The notes under the pieces are model-generated. The model made no database searches. It was not told the DNA's origin and worked only from the letters and a program-made list of their open reading frames with translations. From Bordetella parapertussis (GTDB taxonomy: Bacteria > Pseudomonadota > Gammaproteobacteria > Burkholderiales > Burkholderiaceae_C), in assembly GCA_945878355.1 (NCBI GenBank), contig CAMCTC010000032.1:1-46928 (forward strand): 46,928 bases of DNA, read 5' to 3'. A program made the position numbers and the translations under genes. Shown here piece by piece: positions 8,118 through 16,316 of this stretch; the stretch's first letter is position 1, and each line of letters begins with the position of its first letter.

Positions 8118-8807
8118 TCAGGCTTGCAGCCGGTCGGCGAGTTCGGTCAGCGTCGCCACCACATGCTGCGGCGTGCCGCGCGGCACAGCGGCCGTGGCCA
8201 GCGTGGGCCTGCGCACCCAGGCGGCCTGCAGGCCGGCGTCGAGCGCGCCGTCGACGTCCAGCGCCGCGTCGTCGCCAATGTGCAAGGTGTGCGCAGGGTC
8301 GGCACCGGCGCGACGACAGGCTTCGGCAAAGACCGCCGGTGCCGGCTTGCCAAGCCCAAGCTCGCGAGCACTGACAGCGGCATGAAACCAGCGACCCAAG
8401 CCCGGCACCCGGTGCACGTCGGCGTTGCCATTGGACAGCGCCACCACCGGCCAGCGAGCGGCCAGGCGCTCGAGCGCGGGCAGCACGTCGTCGAACAGCT
8501 CGACCCGCTGGCGCTCCGCGAAAAACACTTCGAAAGCCGGTTCTGCCAGCGCCGGGTCATCGCCCGCGGCCAGCAACGCACGGCGCAGGCCTTCGCGGCG
8601 CAAGGCGCTCAAGTCATGCTGCCAGTCCGGCCGATCACGCAACACCGCCTCGCGGATGGCGCGCATCGCAACTGGGTCGTGGGCCGCGGCGGTGGCGGGC
8701 GCTTGCTGCACCAGCCAGTCGCGCAGCAGCGCTTCGGCCCGGCGGATGCAGGGCCACACCGGCCATAGGGTGTCATCGAGGTCCAGGGTCAACGCTTGCA
8801 GTGTCAT
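8118..8807 (-). CDS. HAD-superfamily hydrolase
   Basis: Phosphatase of the haloacid dehalogenase superfamily, 229 residues. Motif I is LDLDDTLWP with nucleophile Asp9 and acid/base Asp11; motif II serine is in VALSNGNAD; motif III lysine is in LGKPAP; motif IV is HIGDDAALDVDG. The sequence type (subfamily IA with an alpha-helical cap) fits small-molecule phosphatases such as YjjG or phosphoglycolate-phosphatase-like enzymes. The substrate cannot be told. It shares a 43-bp divergent gap with the LOG-family gene and precedes ctpA on the same strand with about 127 bp between. Confidence 0.88.
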   Translation of the reverse strand: MTLQALTLDLDDTLWPVWPCIRRAEALLRDWLVQQAPATAAAHDPVAMRAIREAVLRDRPDWQHDLSALRREGLRRALLAAGDDPALAEPAFEVFFAERQRVELFDDVLPALERLAARWPVVALSNGNADVHRVPGLGRWFHAAVSARELGLGKPAPAVFAEACRRAGADPAHTLHIGDDAALDVDGALDAGLQAAWVRRPTLATAAVPRGTPQHVVATLTELADRLQA

Positions 8808-8850
8808 GGGAACGGCATGCTAAGTGCAGGCCAGGCGCTAAGCTCCGCAC

Positions 8851-9738
8851 ATGGACATCCAGCACCCTGAACTCACCGCCCGCAACTTCCCCAGCGCCGA
8901 GCAAGAAGCCCATGCGGTCAAGCCGCCGTCGCGCTACAGCGGCCCCGAGAGCTCGTTCAGCCTGGCCTTCACGGACAACGAGTTCCTGCTGCGCGAGGAA
9001 CTGCGGCCGGTGCGTATGCAGCTTGAACTGCTCAAGCCCGAGATCGTGCAGGCCGAACAGGGCATCGAGTCGACGATCGTGATCTTCGGCAGCGCCAGAA
9101 TTCCCAGCCCTGAGACCGCCGCCATAGACTTGGCCAACGCGCAGGCTGCGGCCGAGCCTCAAGCGCTGCGCCGGGCCGAGGCTGCGCTGGCGATGAGCCA
9201 TTTCTACGGCGAAGCCAGGCGATTCGGGGCCCTGGTGACCGAACGCTCGCGCAACCTCGAGACACCGATCTACGTCGTCACCGGCGGCGGCCCCGGCATC
9301 ATGGAAGCCGGCAACCGCGGCGCGTTCGACGTTGGCGGCAAGAGCATAGGCCTGAACATCGTGCTGCCGCACGAGCAGGAGCCCAACCCGTACATCACGC
9401 CCGAGCTGTGCTTCCAGTTTCACTATTTCGGGCTGCGCAAAATGCATTTCGTGATGCGCAGCATCGCGCTGGTGTGCTTTCCAGGCGGCTTTGGCACGCT
9501 CGACGAGTTGTTCGAGACCATGACGCTGATACAGACCGGCAAGAGCAGGCGCCGGCCGATTCTGTTGTTCGGGCGTGAATTCTGGGAAAAGTTGATCAAT
9601 TTCCAGCACCTGGTCGACACCGGCATGATCAGCGCCAGCGACCTGGGTTTGTTCCACTTCGTCGAGACCGCCGAGCAGGCCTGGGACAAGCTGGCTGAGC
9701 ACTACGGCTTCGCCGCCGCCGGGGCCACAGCGGCCTGA
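8851..9738 (+). CDS. LOG-family protein (lysine-decarboxylase-like phosphoribohydrolase fold)
   Basis: Rossmann-fold protein of the TIGR00730/LOG group, whose characterised members release cytokinin-type bases or cleave the N-glycosidic bond of nucleoside monophosphates. The 295-residue product contains VTGGGPGIMEAGNRGA and the diagnostic PGGFGTLDE. An N-terminal extension of about 75 residues precedes the core (IVIFGSARI), as in the longer bacterial members. It is 7 bp upstream of the arginase gene and likely co-transcribed. A nucleotide salvage role is the family expectation, but the name lysine decarboxylase found in many databases is misleading. Confidence 0.88.
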   Translation: MDIQHPELTARNFPSAEQEAHAVKPPSRYSGPESSFSLAFTDNEFLLREELRPVRMQLELLKPEIVQAEQGIESTIVIFGSARIPSPETAAIDLANAQAAAEPQALRRAEAALAMSHFYGEARRFGALVTERSRNLETPIYVVTGGGPGIMEAGNRGAFDVGGKSIGLNIVLPHEQEPNPYITPELCFQFHYFGLRKMHFVMRSIALVCFPGGFGTLDELFETMTLIQTGKSRRRPILLFGREFWEKLINFQHLVDTGMISASDLGLFHFVETAEQAWDKLAEHYGFAAAGATAA

Positions 9739-9745
9739 TGCGACC

Positions 9746-10678
9746 ATGAAGCCCGGCATCAGCCTGATCGGCGCGCCCACCGACATCGGCGCCGGCAGCC
9801 GCGGCGCCAGCATGGGCCCGGAGGCGCTGCGGGTGGCCGGGCTGCGGCCCGTGCTCGAAGGCCTGGGCCTGCGGGTGACAGACCGAGGCAACCTGGTCGG
9901 CCCGGCCAACCCCTGGCTGCCGGCGGTGGACGGCTACCGCCACCTGCCAGAGGTGTTGGCCTGGAACCAGTTGGTGCACGATGCCGTGCTGGCCGTGCTG
10001 CGCCAGGCCGAACTGCCGATCCTGCTGGGTGGCGACCATTGCCTGGGACTGGGATCGATCAGCGCGGTGGCGCGGCACTGCCGCGAAGCGGGCAAGAAAC
10101 TGCGCGTGCTGTGGCTGGACGCTCATGCCGACTTCAACACCCGTGAGCTGACCCCCAGTGGCAACCTCCACGGCATGCCGGTGGCCTGCTTGTGCGGGCT
10201 GGGGCCGCAGGCCTTGATCGAGATCGGCGGTCAAGTGCCGGCGATCCAGCCGAAATGGCTGCGCCAGATTGGCATCCGGTCGGTCGATGCTGGTGAGAAA
10301 CAGTTGGTCCACCAGATGGGGCTGGAGGTGTTCGACATGCGCTACATCGACGAGATGGGCATGCGCCAGGCAATGGAGCTCGCGCTGGCCACCATCGACA
10401 GCAATACCCATCTTCATGTCAGCTTCGATGTCGATTTTCTGGACCCGGCGATCGCCCCGGGTGTGGCCACCACAGTGCCCGGCGGGCCAACCTACCGCGA
10501 AGCCCAGCTGTGCATGGAGATGATTGCCGACACCGGGCGGCTGGCGTCGCTAGACGTGATGGAGCTCAACCCCGCGCTCGACCTGCGCAACCAGACCGCC
10601 GAACTGGCGGTGGACCTGCTGGCCAGTCTGTTTGGCAAGAGCACGCTGATGCGTGCTCCAACTGGATCTTCACGTTGA
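9746..10678 (+). CDS. rocF: Arginase (ureohydrolase family)
   Basis: Binuclear manganese enzyme hydrolysing arginine to ornithine and urea. The 310-residue protein has all metal ligands: His98 in GGDHCLG, Asp125/His127/Asp129 in DAHADFNT, and Asp228/Asp230 in SFDVDFLDP. SGNLHGMP (138-145) is the arginase-type substrate loop, which favours arginase over agmatinase. The C-terminus STLMRAPTGSSR is unusual: it is encoded by the first unit of a 29-bp tandem repeat, and the stop is the first triplet of the second unit. The start at 9746 follows the LOG-family stop by 7 bp with no strong ribosome-binding site. Confidence 0.93.
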   Translation: MKPGISLIGAPTDIGAGSRGASMGPEALRVAGLRPVLEGLGLRVTDRGNLVGPANPWLPAVDGYRHLPEVLAWNQLVHDAVLAVLRQAELPILLGGDHCLGLGSISAVARHCREAGKKLRVLWLDAHADFNTRELTPSGNLHGMPVACLCGLGPQALIEIGGQVPAIQPKWLRQIGIRSVDAGEKQLVHQMGLEVFDMRYIDEMGMRQAMELALATIDSNTHLHVSFDVDFLDPAIAPGVATTVPGGPTYREAQLCMEMIADTGRLASLDVMELNPALDLRNQTAELAVDLLASLFGKSTLMRAPTGSSR

Positions 10679-10770
10679 TGCGTGCTCCAACTGGATCTTC
10701 ACGTTGATGCGTGCTCCAACATGACCTTCACGCTGATGCGTGCGCCAACCGGATCCTCGTGCTGATGCGC
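10647..10770. repeat. 29-bp tandem repeat (4.3 copies) spanning the arginase stop codon
   Basis: Units of 29 bp start TGATGCGTGCTCCAAC and end near TTCACGT, at 10647-10675, 10676-10704, 10705-10733, 10734-10762 and a partial 10763-10770. Units 1 and 2 are identical, while 3 and 4 carry several substitutions. Each begins with TGA; the TGA at 10676 is the arginase stop. Since 29 is not a multiple of three, the TGAs occupy all three frames. Confidence 0.93.
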
Positions 10771-10784
10771 TCACCTGACTTCAC

Positions 10785-10813
10785 TTGACATATGCTCAGA
10801 CTGACACGAATTT
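10785..10813 (+). promoter_or_regulatory. Candidate promoter for the ior genes
   Basis: A perfect TTGACA (10785-10790) is followed after 17 bp by GAATTT (10808-10813), a poor -10. It lies just after the 29-bp repeat and about 80 bp before the iorB-like ATG. The -35 is convincing and the -10 weak, so an activator may be needed. Confidence 0.45.
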
Positions 10814-10891
10814 CTCAAGCAGACATTCAGGACATCAACCCAACACAATAAACGCGCGTCCAATGAAATCTCTGCCTGACCAGACCACCAC

Positions 10892-13171
10892 ATGTTGAAA
10901 CGACGTCGATTCATTCTGGGCACGCTAGGCATCGGCAGCGCGCTGGTGCTGGGCTGGGGCCTGCTGCCGCCGCGCCAACGCCTGACCGGCAGCGCCAAGC
11001 TGCCGGTCGCGCAGGGCCAGCAAGGCTTCAACGGCTGGGTCAAGATCGGCAGCGACGATCTCGTCACGGTGATGGTGCCCAAGAGCGAGATGGGCCAGGG
11101 CGTCAACACCTCGCTGGCGATGCTGCTGGCCGATGAGCTCGACGCCGACTGGTCGCGGGTTCGCACAGAACACCCGCCGATCGACGCGATCTACAACAAC
11201 CTGGCCACCATGGTCGACGGCCTGCCCTTCCACCCCGACGACCAGGGCTGGGTCAAGCGCAGCGCCGGTTGGCTGACCGCCAAGACCATGCGCGAAGTCG
11301 GGCTGATGGCAACCGGTGGCTCGTCGAGCATCAAGGACTTGTGGCAGCCGATGCGCGAGGCTGGCGCGAGCGCGCGTGCGATGCTGGTGGCCGCGGCCGC
11401 ACAGGCCTGGGGCGTTCCCGCGGCCGAATGCCAGGTCGCCCAGGGCTTGGTCAGCCACGCAGCGTCTGGACGCAGCGCGCGGTTCGGCGAGTTGGCCGAG
11501 CGCGCCGCAGCGCTGCCGCTGCCGGACAAACTGAGGCTGAAATCGCACGCCGAGTTCAAGCTGATCGGACAGCCCGTCAAGCGCCATGAGGCCGCGGCCA
11601 AGCAAGACGGCAGCGCGCAATTCGGCATCGACACGGTGCTGCCGGGCATGTTGTACGCCAGCGTCGTGATGTGCCCGACGCTCGGTGGCAGCGTCGCCTC
11701 GTTCGACGCCCAGGCCGCATCAGCGCTGCCGGGCGTGAAGAAAGTGCTGGCCGTGCCCGGTCAGCGTGGCGGCAGCGGCGCTGTCGCCGCAGTGGCCGAC
11801 ACACCCTGGCACGCGATGCAGGCCGCCCGCGCGATCCAGGCGCAGTGGGACCACGGCCCGGCAGCGGCGCTGTCGAGCACCGACATCACGCGGCAGTTGA
11901 CCCAGGCACTGGCCGCCGGCGAGGGCTTCGCGTACCGCTCAGTGGGCGATGCGCCAGCGGCGATCCAGCAGGCCGCGCGAACGATCAGCGCCGAGTACCA
12001 CGCGCCGCTGCTGGCCCATGCGACGCTGGAGCCGCAGAACTGCACCGTGCTGTTCAACGAAGGCAGCGCCAGCGTCTGGGCGCCGACGCAGGTGCCTGGC
12101 CTGGCGCGCTGGGCAGCAGCCAAGGCCTTGGGGCTGAACGCTGAGCAAGTCGAGTTGCATGTCACGCTGCTGGGCGGCGGCTTCGGCCGCAGGCTAGACG
12201 TGGACTTCATCGCCCAGGCCGCTACCATCGCCCGCGCGCTGCCGGGCCAAGCGGTGCAGACCTGCTGGACCCGCGAGCAGGACCAGACCCACGATTTCTA
12301 CCGCCCGCCTTGCGTCGCGCGCTATCAAGCCGGTTTCGACGCCCAGGGCAAGCTGCTGGCCTGGACCGCGCGCTCGGCAGGGCCGTCGATCGTGCAGCAG
12401 TTCCTGCACCGGCAATTCGGTCTGCCGGGGGCCGGGCCCGACAAGACCACCGCCGAGGGCGCTTTCGACCAGGCCTACGAATGGCCCAACGCGCGCGTCG
12501 GCCACGCCGTCGTCGATCTGCCAGTGCCGGTGGGCTTCTGGCGGTCGGTGGGGCATTCGCACCAGGCTTTCTTCAAGGAGAGCTTCATCGACGAGGCCGC
12601 GCATGCGGCCGGCCAGGATCCGCTGGCGTTTCGCCTCGCGCTGCTGCAGCGCCACCCGCGGCACCGGGCTGTGCTGCAGCGCGCCGCCGACAAAGCCGGC
12701 TGGGGCCAAGCGCTGGCGCCGCACGGTGACGGCGCGAAGAAGGCGCGCGGTGTCGCGCTGCACTCGAGCTTTGGCAGCATCGTGGCCCAGGTCGCCGAGG
12801 TCTCGATCGACCCCACCAATCCCAAGCGCATCCGCGTGCACCGTGTCGTGGCGGCGATCGACTGCGGCACGGCGGTCAACCCCAACGGCATCCGTCAGCA
12901 GATGGACAGCGCGGTGGTGTTCGGGCTGAGCGCGGCACTGTCAGGCGAAATCACGCTGGACAAAGGCCAGGTGCAGCAGACCAATTTCCACCAGCAAGAG
13001 CCGCTGCGTTTGGCCGACTGCCCGCTGATCGAGACCGAGATCATCGCCAGTACCGAGCCGCCCGAAGGCGTGGGCGAGCCCGGCACGCCGCCGATCGCCC
13101 CGGCCGTCGCCAACGCGCTGTTCACGCTGACAGGCCAGCGCCTGCGCAGCCTGCCGCTGCGACTGGCCTGA
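10892..13171 (+). CDS. iorB: Molybdopterin-binding large subunit, isoquinoline 1-oxidoreductase/aldehyde dehydrogenase type
   Basis: Large catalytic subunit of a xanthine-oxidase-family molybdenum hydroxylase that inserts water-derived oxygen into an N-heteroaromatic or aldehyde substrate. The 759-residue product opens with a twin-arginine signal (LKRRRFILG followed by a hydrophobic run), as in IorB and related exported enzymes. Molybdopterin-contact motifs include SEMGQGVN near residue 67, GGGFGRRLD near 430 and, near the C-terminus, GVGEPGTPP carrying the active-site glutamate. It is followed after 31 bp by its 2Fe-2S partner. No FAD subunit or cytochrome is adjacent, so the physiological electron acceptor is not evident. 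Confidence 0.9.
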   Translation: MLKRRRFILGTLGIGSALVLGWGLLPPRQRLTGSAKLPVAQGQQGFNGWVKIGSDDLVTVMVPKSEMGQGVNTSLAMLLADELDADWSRVRTEHPPIDAIYNNLATMVDGLPFHPDDQGWVKRSAGWLTAKTMREVGLMATGGSSSIKDLWQPMREAGASARAMLVAAAAQAWGVPAAECQVAQGLVSHAASGRSARFGELAERAAALPLPDKLRLKSHAEFKLIGQPVKRHEAAAKQDGSAQFGIDTVLPGMLYASVVMCPTLGGSVASFDAQAASALPGVKKVLAVPGQRGGSGAVAAVADTPWHAMQAARAIQAQWDHGPAAALSSTDITRQLTQALAAGEGFAYRSVGDAPAAIQQAARTISAEYHAPLLAHATLEPQNCTVLFNEGSASVWAPTQVPGLARWAAAKALGLNAEQVELHVTLLGGGFGRRLDVDFIAQAATIARALPGQAVQTCWTREQDQTHDFYRPPCVARYQAGFDAQGKLLAWTARSAGPSIVQQFLHRQFGLPGAGPDKTTAEGAFDQAYEWPNARVGHAVVDLPVPVGFWRSVGHSHQAFFKESFIDEAAHAAGQDPLAFRLALLQRHPRHRAVLQRAADKAGWGQALAPHGDGAKKARGVALHSSFGSIVAQVAEVSIDPTNPKRIRVHRVVAAIDCGTAVNPNGIRQQMDSAVVFGLSAALSGEITLDKGQVQQTNFHQQEPLRLADCPLIETEIIASTEPPEGVGEPGTPPIAPAVANALFTLTGQRLRSLPLRLA

Positions 13172-13202
13172 TCCCCACCCACAGCCCTCTCGCCAGCAAG
13201 CC

Positions 13203-13670
13203 ATGAGCACCACGATCCGCATCAACGACAAGACCCTCATCGTGCAAGCCGAACCCGACACACCGCTGCTGTGGGTACTGCGCGGCGAACTGCGCTTGAC
13301 CGGCACCAAGTTCGGCTGCGGCATCGCGCAGTGCGGCGCCTGCACGGTGCAGATCGCCGGCGAGCCCACTCGCGCCTGCGTCACGCCGCTGTCGGCCGTC
13401 GGCGACCGTGCGGTGACAACGATCGAGGCCTTGCAGGGTCGCGAGATCACCGCGCTGCGCGAAGCTTGGACCGAGGTCGACGTGGTGCAGTGCGGTTACT
13501 GCCAGAGCGGGCAGTTGATGGGTGCGGCCGCGCTGCTCAAGACCACGCCCCGGCCCAGCGACGCCCAGATCGACACCGCGATGAACGGCAACCTCTGCCG
13601 ATGCGGAACTTACCCGAGAATCCGGGCTGCGATCCATCGCGCCGCCGAAAAACTCGCAACACCCGCCTGA
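13203..13670 (+). CDS. iorA: 2Fe-2S small subunit of molybdenum hydroxylase
   Basis: Electron-transfer subunit with two [2Fe-2S] clusters. The 155-residue sequence carries plant-ferredoxin-type cysteines C39, C44, C47 and C59 and the second-cluster cysteines C97, C100, C132 and C134 (CGYCQSG and CRCG). It has no signal of its own, so it would be exported as a complex with the Tat-signal-bearing large subunit. The gene order large-then-small is the reverse of many xdh operons but does occur among IorB-type pairs. Confidence 0.93.
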   Translation: MSTTIRINDKTLIVQAEPDTPLLWVLRGELRLTGTKFGCGIAQCGACTVQIAGEPTRACVTPLSAVGDRAVTTIEALQGREITALREAWTEVDVVQCGYCQSGQLMGAAALLKTTPRPSDAQIDTAMNGNLCRCGTYPRIRAAIHRAAEKLATPA

Positions 13671-13736
13671 TCAAGGAGACGGCGCAATGAATGGCGACCG
13701 TCGATACTTCCCTGTCAAACCAGCATCGGAAATCAT

Positions 13737-14954
13737 ATGACCGGAACCAGCACCCCCAAGACCGAGCCATTGCTCGCCGGCTTCAAGATCTGCGACTTCA
13801 CCCGTGTGTTGTCTGGCCCTTATTGCACCCGTTTGCTATCTGACCTGGGCGCCGACGTCATCAAGATCGAGCGGCCCGGCGAGGGCGACGAGGTTCGTTA
13901 CATCTCGCCGCAGATGGACAGCGAAGCCAAAGATCAAAGCGCGTATTTCGCGCGAACCAATGCAGGCAAACGCAGCATCGCGATCGACTTCGCCAACCCT
14001 GCGGCGCGTGAAGTCGTTCTGGACCTGGTGCGCCAGGCCGACGTGGTGGTGGAGAACTTCTCGCCAGGCGTGATGGCCAAATACAAGTTTGATTTTGACA
14101 ACCTGAAGGCTGTCAATCCGAACCTGGTGTACTGCTCGATTTCTGGTTTTGGTCAGAACGGGCCGCTGCGCGGTTTGCAAGCCTACGCCCATCTGATCAA
14201 CGCCTTCTCCGGCATGATGGAACTGGACCGAGGCGGGGTTTTGGCGCCGCGCGCTTCCAACCTTCAGGCCGCGGATGTGCTCGCAGGGGCTCACGCATTT
14301 GGATTGACCTGTGCCGCCTTGCTCAGGCGCGCCAAGACCGGGCAAGGCGCCTACCTCGATGTCTCAATGCTCGAGTGTCTGATCTGCGCAGACGACGTCA
14401 ACTTCTCGGCCTTGCTCAACGGCGCCGAGGCAACCCGTCGGCCGCGCGCCGGCATGGTCGTCCAACCCGTCGGAGACGGCCATGTAGCGCTGCAAGTTGG
14501 CGGCGGGCCTGCGATGTGGCCGGCATTGGCAGGCCTGATGAAGCGACCCGATCTGTTGGATGACCCGCGCTTTGCAACCCCTTCGGCACGCCGCGACAAT
14601 TGGGCGCAGTTGCAAGAACAGATCGCGGCGTGGCTGAAAGGCTTCGACAAGGTCGACCAGGTTCTGGAGTTGCTGCAAACTGCGCGAGTGCCTGCGGTAC
14701 CGATGCTGCAGCCAGAAACGCTGATCGCGCACCCTCATCTGGCCCAGCGTCAAGCGTTCACCACCTTGTCGCACCCCACCCGCAAGCAAGGCGTCAGGGT
14801 GACCGCATCGCCTTATCAAGTGGATGGCCAGCCCCTGGCGCCACCGACCACAGCGCCCTGGCAAATCGGTCAGCACACGCTTGAAGTACTCGAAAAAGTG
14901 CTCGGCTACTCAGCCGATCGGATCCAGAACCTGCGGTCGGCCGGCGTGATCTGA
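13737..14954 (+). CDS. Family III CoA-transferase (CaiB/BaiF)
   Basis: Moves CoA between acyl-CoA and a free carboxylic acid without ATP. The 405-residue protein has the family opening (LAGFKICDFTRVLSGPYCTRLL), the nucleotide-contact region IKIERPGEGDEVR and the likely catalytic aspartate Asp180 in QAADVLAGAHAFG. It begins 66 bp after the 2Fe-2S subunit gene. GGAA eight bases before the ATG supports the start. The DNA looks slightly less GC-rich than its neighbours. Its likely role is to activate an acid for the CoA-linked degradation suggested by the nearby acyl-CoA dehydrogenases and hydratase; the substrate is unknown. Confidence 0.92.
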   Translation: MTGTSTPKTEPLLAGFKICDFTRVLSGPYCTRLLSDLGADVIKIERPGEGDEVRYISPQMDSEAKDQSAYFARTNAGKRSIAIDFANPAAREVVLDLVRQADVVVENFSPGVMAKYKFDFDNLKAVNPNLVYCSISGFGQNGPLRGLQAYAHLINAFSGMMELDRGGVLAPRASNLQAADVLAGAHAFGLTCAALLRRAKTGQGAYLDVSMLECLICADDVNFSALLNGAEATRRPRAGMVVQPVGDGHVALQVGGGPAMWPALAGLMKRPDLLDDPRFATPSARRDNWAQLQEQIAAWLKGFDKVDQVLELLQTARVPAVPMLQPETLIAHPHLAQRQAFTTLSHPTRKQGVRVTASPYQVDGQPLAPPTTAPWQIGQHTLEVLEKVLGYSADRIQNLRSAGVI

Positions 14955-15049
14955 ACGCTAGACCTGGCGGAACCCTGCAGGCTTGTTCGCTGCACAGCAA
15001 CACCCATCCAGAACGCTGAAGCGGCTTGGCATAGCTCCTGGAGAAGCTT

Positions 15050-15098
15050 GACTTTTTGTCAGCAAACTAACAATTGGTCGCGACTTTTTGTCAATTGT
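15050..15098. promoter_or_regulatory. Direct and inverted repeats upstream of the DUF4143 ATPase
   Basis: GACTTTTTGTCA occurs twice (15050-15061 and 15082-15093), 32 bp apart, about three helical turns. Nested with it is a perfect inverted pair ACAATTG (15070-15076) and CAATTGT (15092-15098). The array ends 17 bp before the ATPase ATG, and its AT-richness contrasts with the surroundings. This arrangement suggests a regulator-binding region for this gene. Confidence 0.55.
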
Positions 15099-15114
15099 CG
15101 ATAAGATAGTCGGC

Positions 15115-16248
15115 ATGAAGCGCTATCTCGATGACTTGGTCGTTGCCGACCTTGAGCGCAAGCTGGTGGTGCTCACCGGCCCTCGGCAGGTCGGCAAGAC
15201 GACGCTGGCACGCCAGGTGATGGCGCGTCTACCGCCCGCCCAATACCTGAACTGGGACGTTCCATCTGACCGTGCGGTGTTGCAGCGGCAAAGTTGGTCA
15301 CCCGCAGCCCGCTTGCTGGCGATGGATGAGATCCACAAAATGGCGGGCTGGAAGTCCTGGCTCAAAGGCGTGGTCGATGGCCGGCCTAAAGGACAGGCCC
15401 TGCTGGTGACGGGCAGTGCGCGCATGGAGACCTTTCGCCAAGGCGGCGAATCGCTGGCTGGGCGCTATTTCGCGCTGCGGCTGCATCCGATCTCGGTGCG
15501 AGAGTGGTGCGAGCAGCAAGACACCACGCCGACCGCGGCCTTGCAGCATCTGATCGAGCGCGGCGGCTTCCCAGAGCCCTGCCTGGCTGAAGACCCGGTG
15601 CAGGCTGACCGCTGGCGCGCCCAGTACCTGACCGATCTGGTGCGCGAAGACGTACTGGAGTTTTCGCGTGTGCAGGAGATCGGCGCGATGCGCTTGTTCG
15701 TCGAGATGCTGCGCGAGCGGGTCGGGTCGCCCTTGTCGTTGGCGTCGATCGCTCGCGACTTGGCCGTGGCGCCGGCCACGCTGCGACGCTACCTGGACAT
15801 CCTGCAAGCGCTGTTCATCGTCTTCACGGTGCAACCCTGGCACCGAAACGTGGCAAGAGCGCTGCTGCAAGCTCCCAAAGTCTATTTTTTCGACACTGGC
15901 CTGGTGCGCGGCAACGCTGGACTGCGCTTGGAGAACGCCGTGGCAGGCATGCTGCTCAAGCAGCAGCAATTCCTGGCTGACACGCAGGGCCAGGACACGG
16001 GCCTGCACTACATCCGCACCAAAGATGGCGCCGAGGTCGACTTTGCGCTGTCGCGCGACGGCGCGTTGACCCACCTCATCGAGTGCAAGCTGGCAGATGC
16101 GGCGCCTCAGCGCGCGCTCGCCGGTTTTGCCGAGCACTTCCCCGAAGCGCAGGCCTTGCAACTGGTGCAGCAGTTGCGGCAGGAGGAGCAACGAGGCCGC
16201 GTGAGGATCACTGAGGCCGCTGGGTGGCTGTCACACTTGGCGGCCTGA
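15115..16248 (+). CDS. AAA-type ATPase with DUF4143 C-terminal domain
   Basis: Predicted ATPase of the ATP-binding/DUF4143 family, 377 residues, biochemical role unknown. Walker A is TGPRQVGKTT (21-30), Walker B LLAMDEIHK (67-75), and an arginine-rich sensor segment VTGSARMETF follows. The C-terminal half has the DUF4143 features: a small winged-helix stretch (SLASIARDLAVAPATLRRYLD), YFFDTGLVRG, and a PD-(D/E)xK-like core with GAEVDFAL and IECKLAD. ATG at 15115 is preferred over an upstream TTG because the family starts with a short helix. It stands alone between unrelated genes, with its own AT-rich repeat-bearing upstream region, typical of independently moving genes. Confidence 0.9.
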   Translation: MKRYLDDLVVADLERKLVVLTGPRQVGKTTLARQVMARLPPAQYLNWDVPSDRAVLQRQSWSPAARLLAMDEIHKMAGWKSWLKGVVDGRPKGQALLVTGSARMETFRQGGESLAGRYFALRLHPISVREWCEQQDTTPTAALQHLIERGGFPEPCLAEDPVQADRWRAQYLTDLVREDVLEFSRVQEIGAMRLFVEMLRERVGSPLSLASIARDLAVAPATLRRYLDILQALFIVFTVQPWHRNVARALLQAPKVYFFDTGLVRGNAGLRLENAVAGMLLKQQQFLADTQGQDTGLHYIRTKDGAEVDFALSRDGALTHLIECKLADAAPQRALAGFAEHFPEAQALQLVQQLRQEEQRGRVRITEAAGWLSHLAA

Positions 16249-16284
16249 GAAACGAGTTTGAGAAACGAGTCTGAGAAGCGATCC
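16246..16284. repeat. Three-copy 13-bp repeat starting at the ATPase stop codon
   Basis: Units TGAGAAACGAGTT (16246-16258), TGAGAAACGAGTC (16259-16271) and TGAGAAGCGATCC (16272-16284) follow one another. The first TGA is the ATPase stop. A 13-bp period places the three TGAs once in each frame. The third unit has diverged at three or four positions. Confidence 0.85.
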
Positions 16285-16316
16285 ACTGACCGCGCCATCG
16301 TGCGGCGTCCGTTTGA

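Noticed and set aside
10647..10770. CRISPR array
   Set aside because: The 29-bp units are directly adjacent with no spacers, and there are no cas genes.
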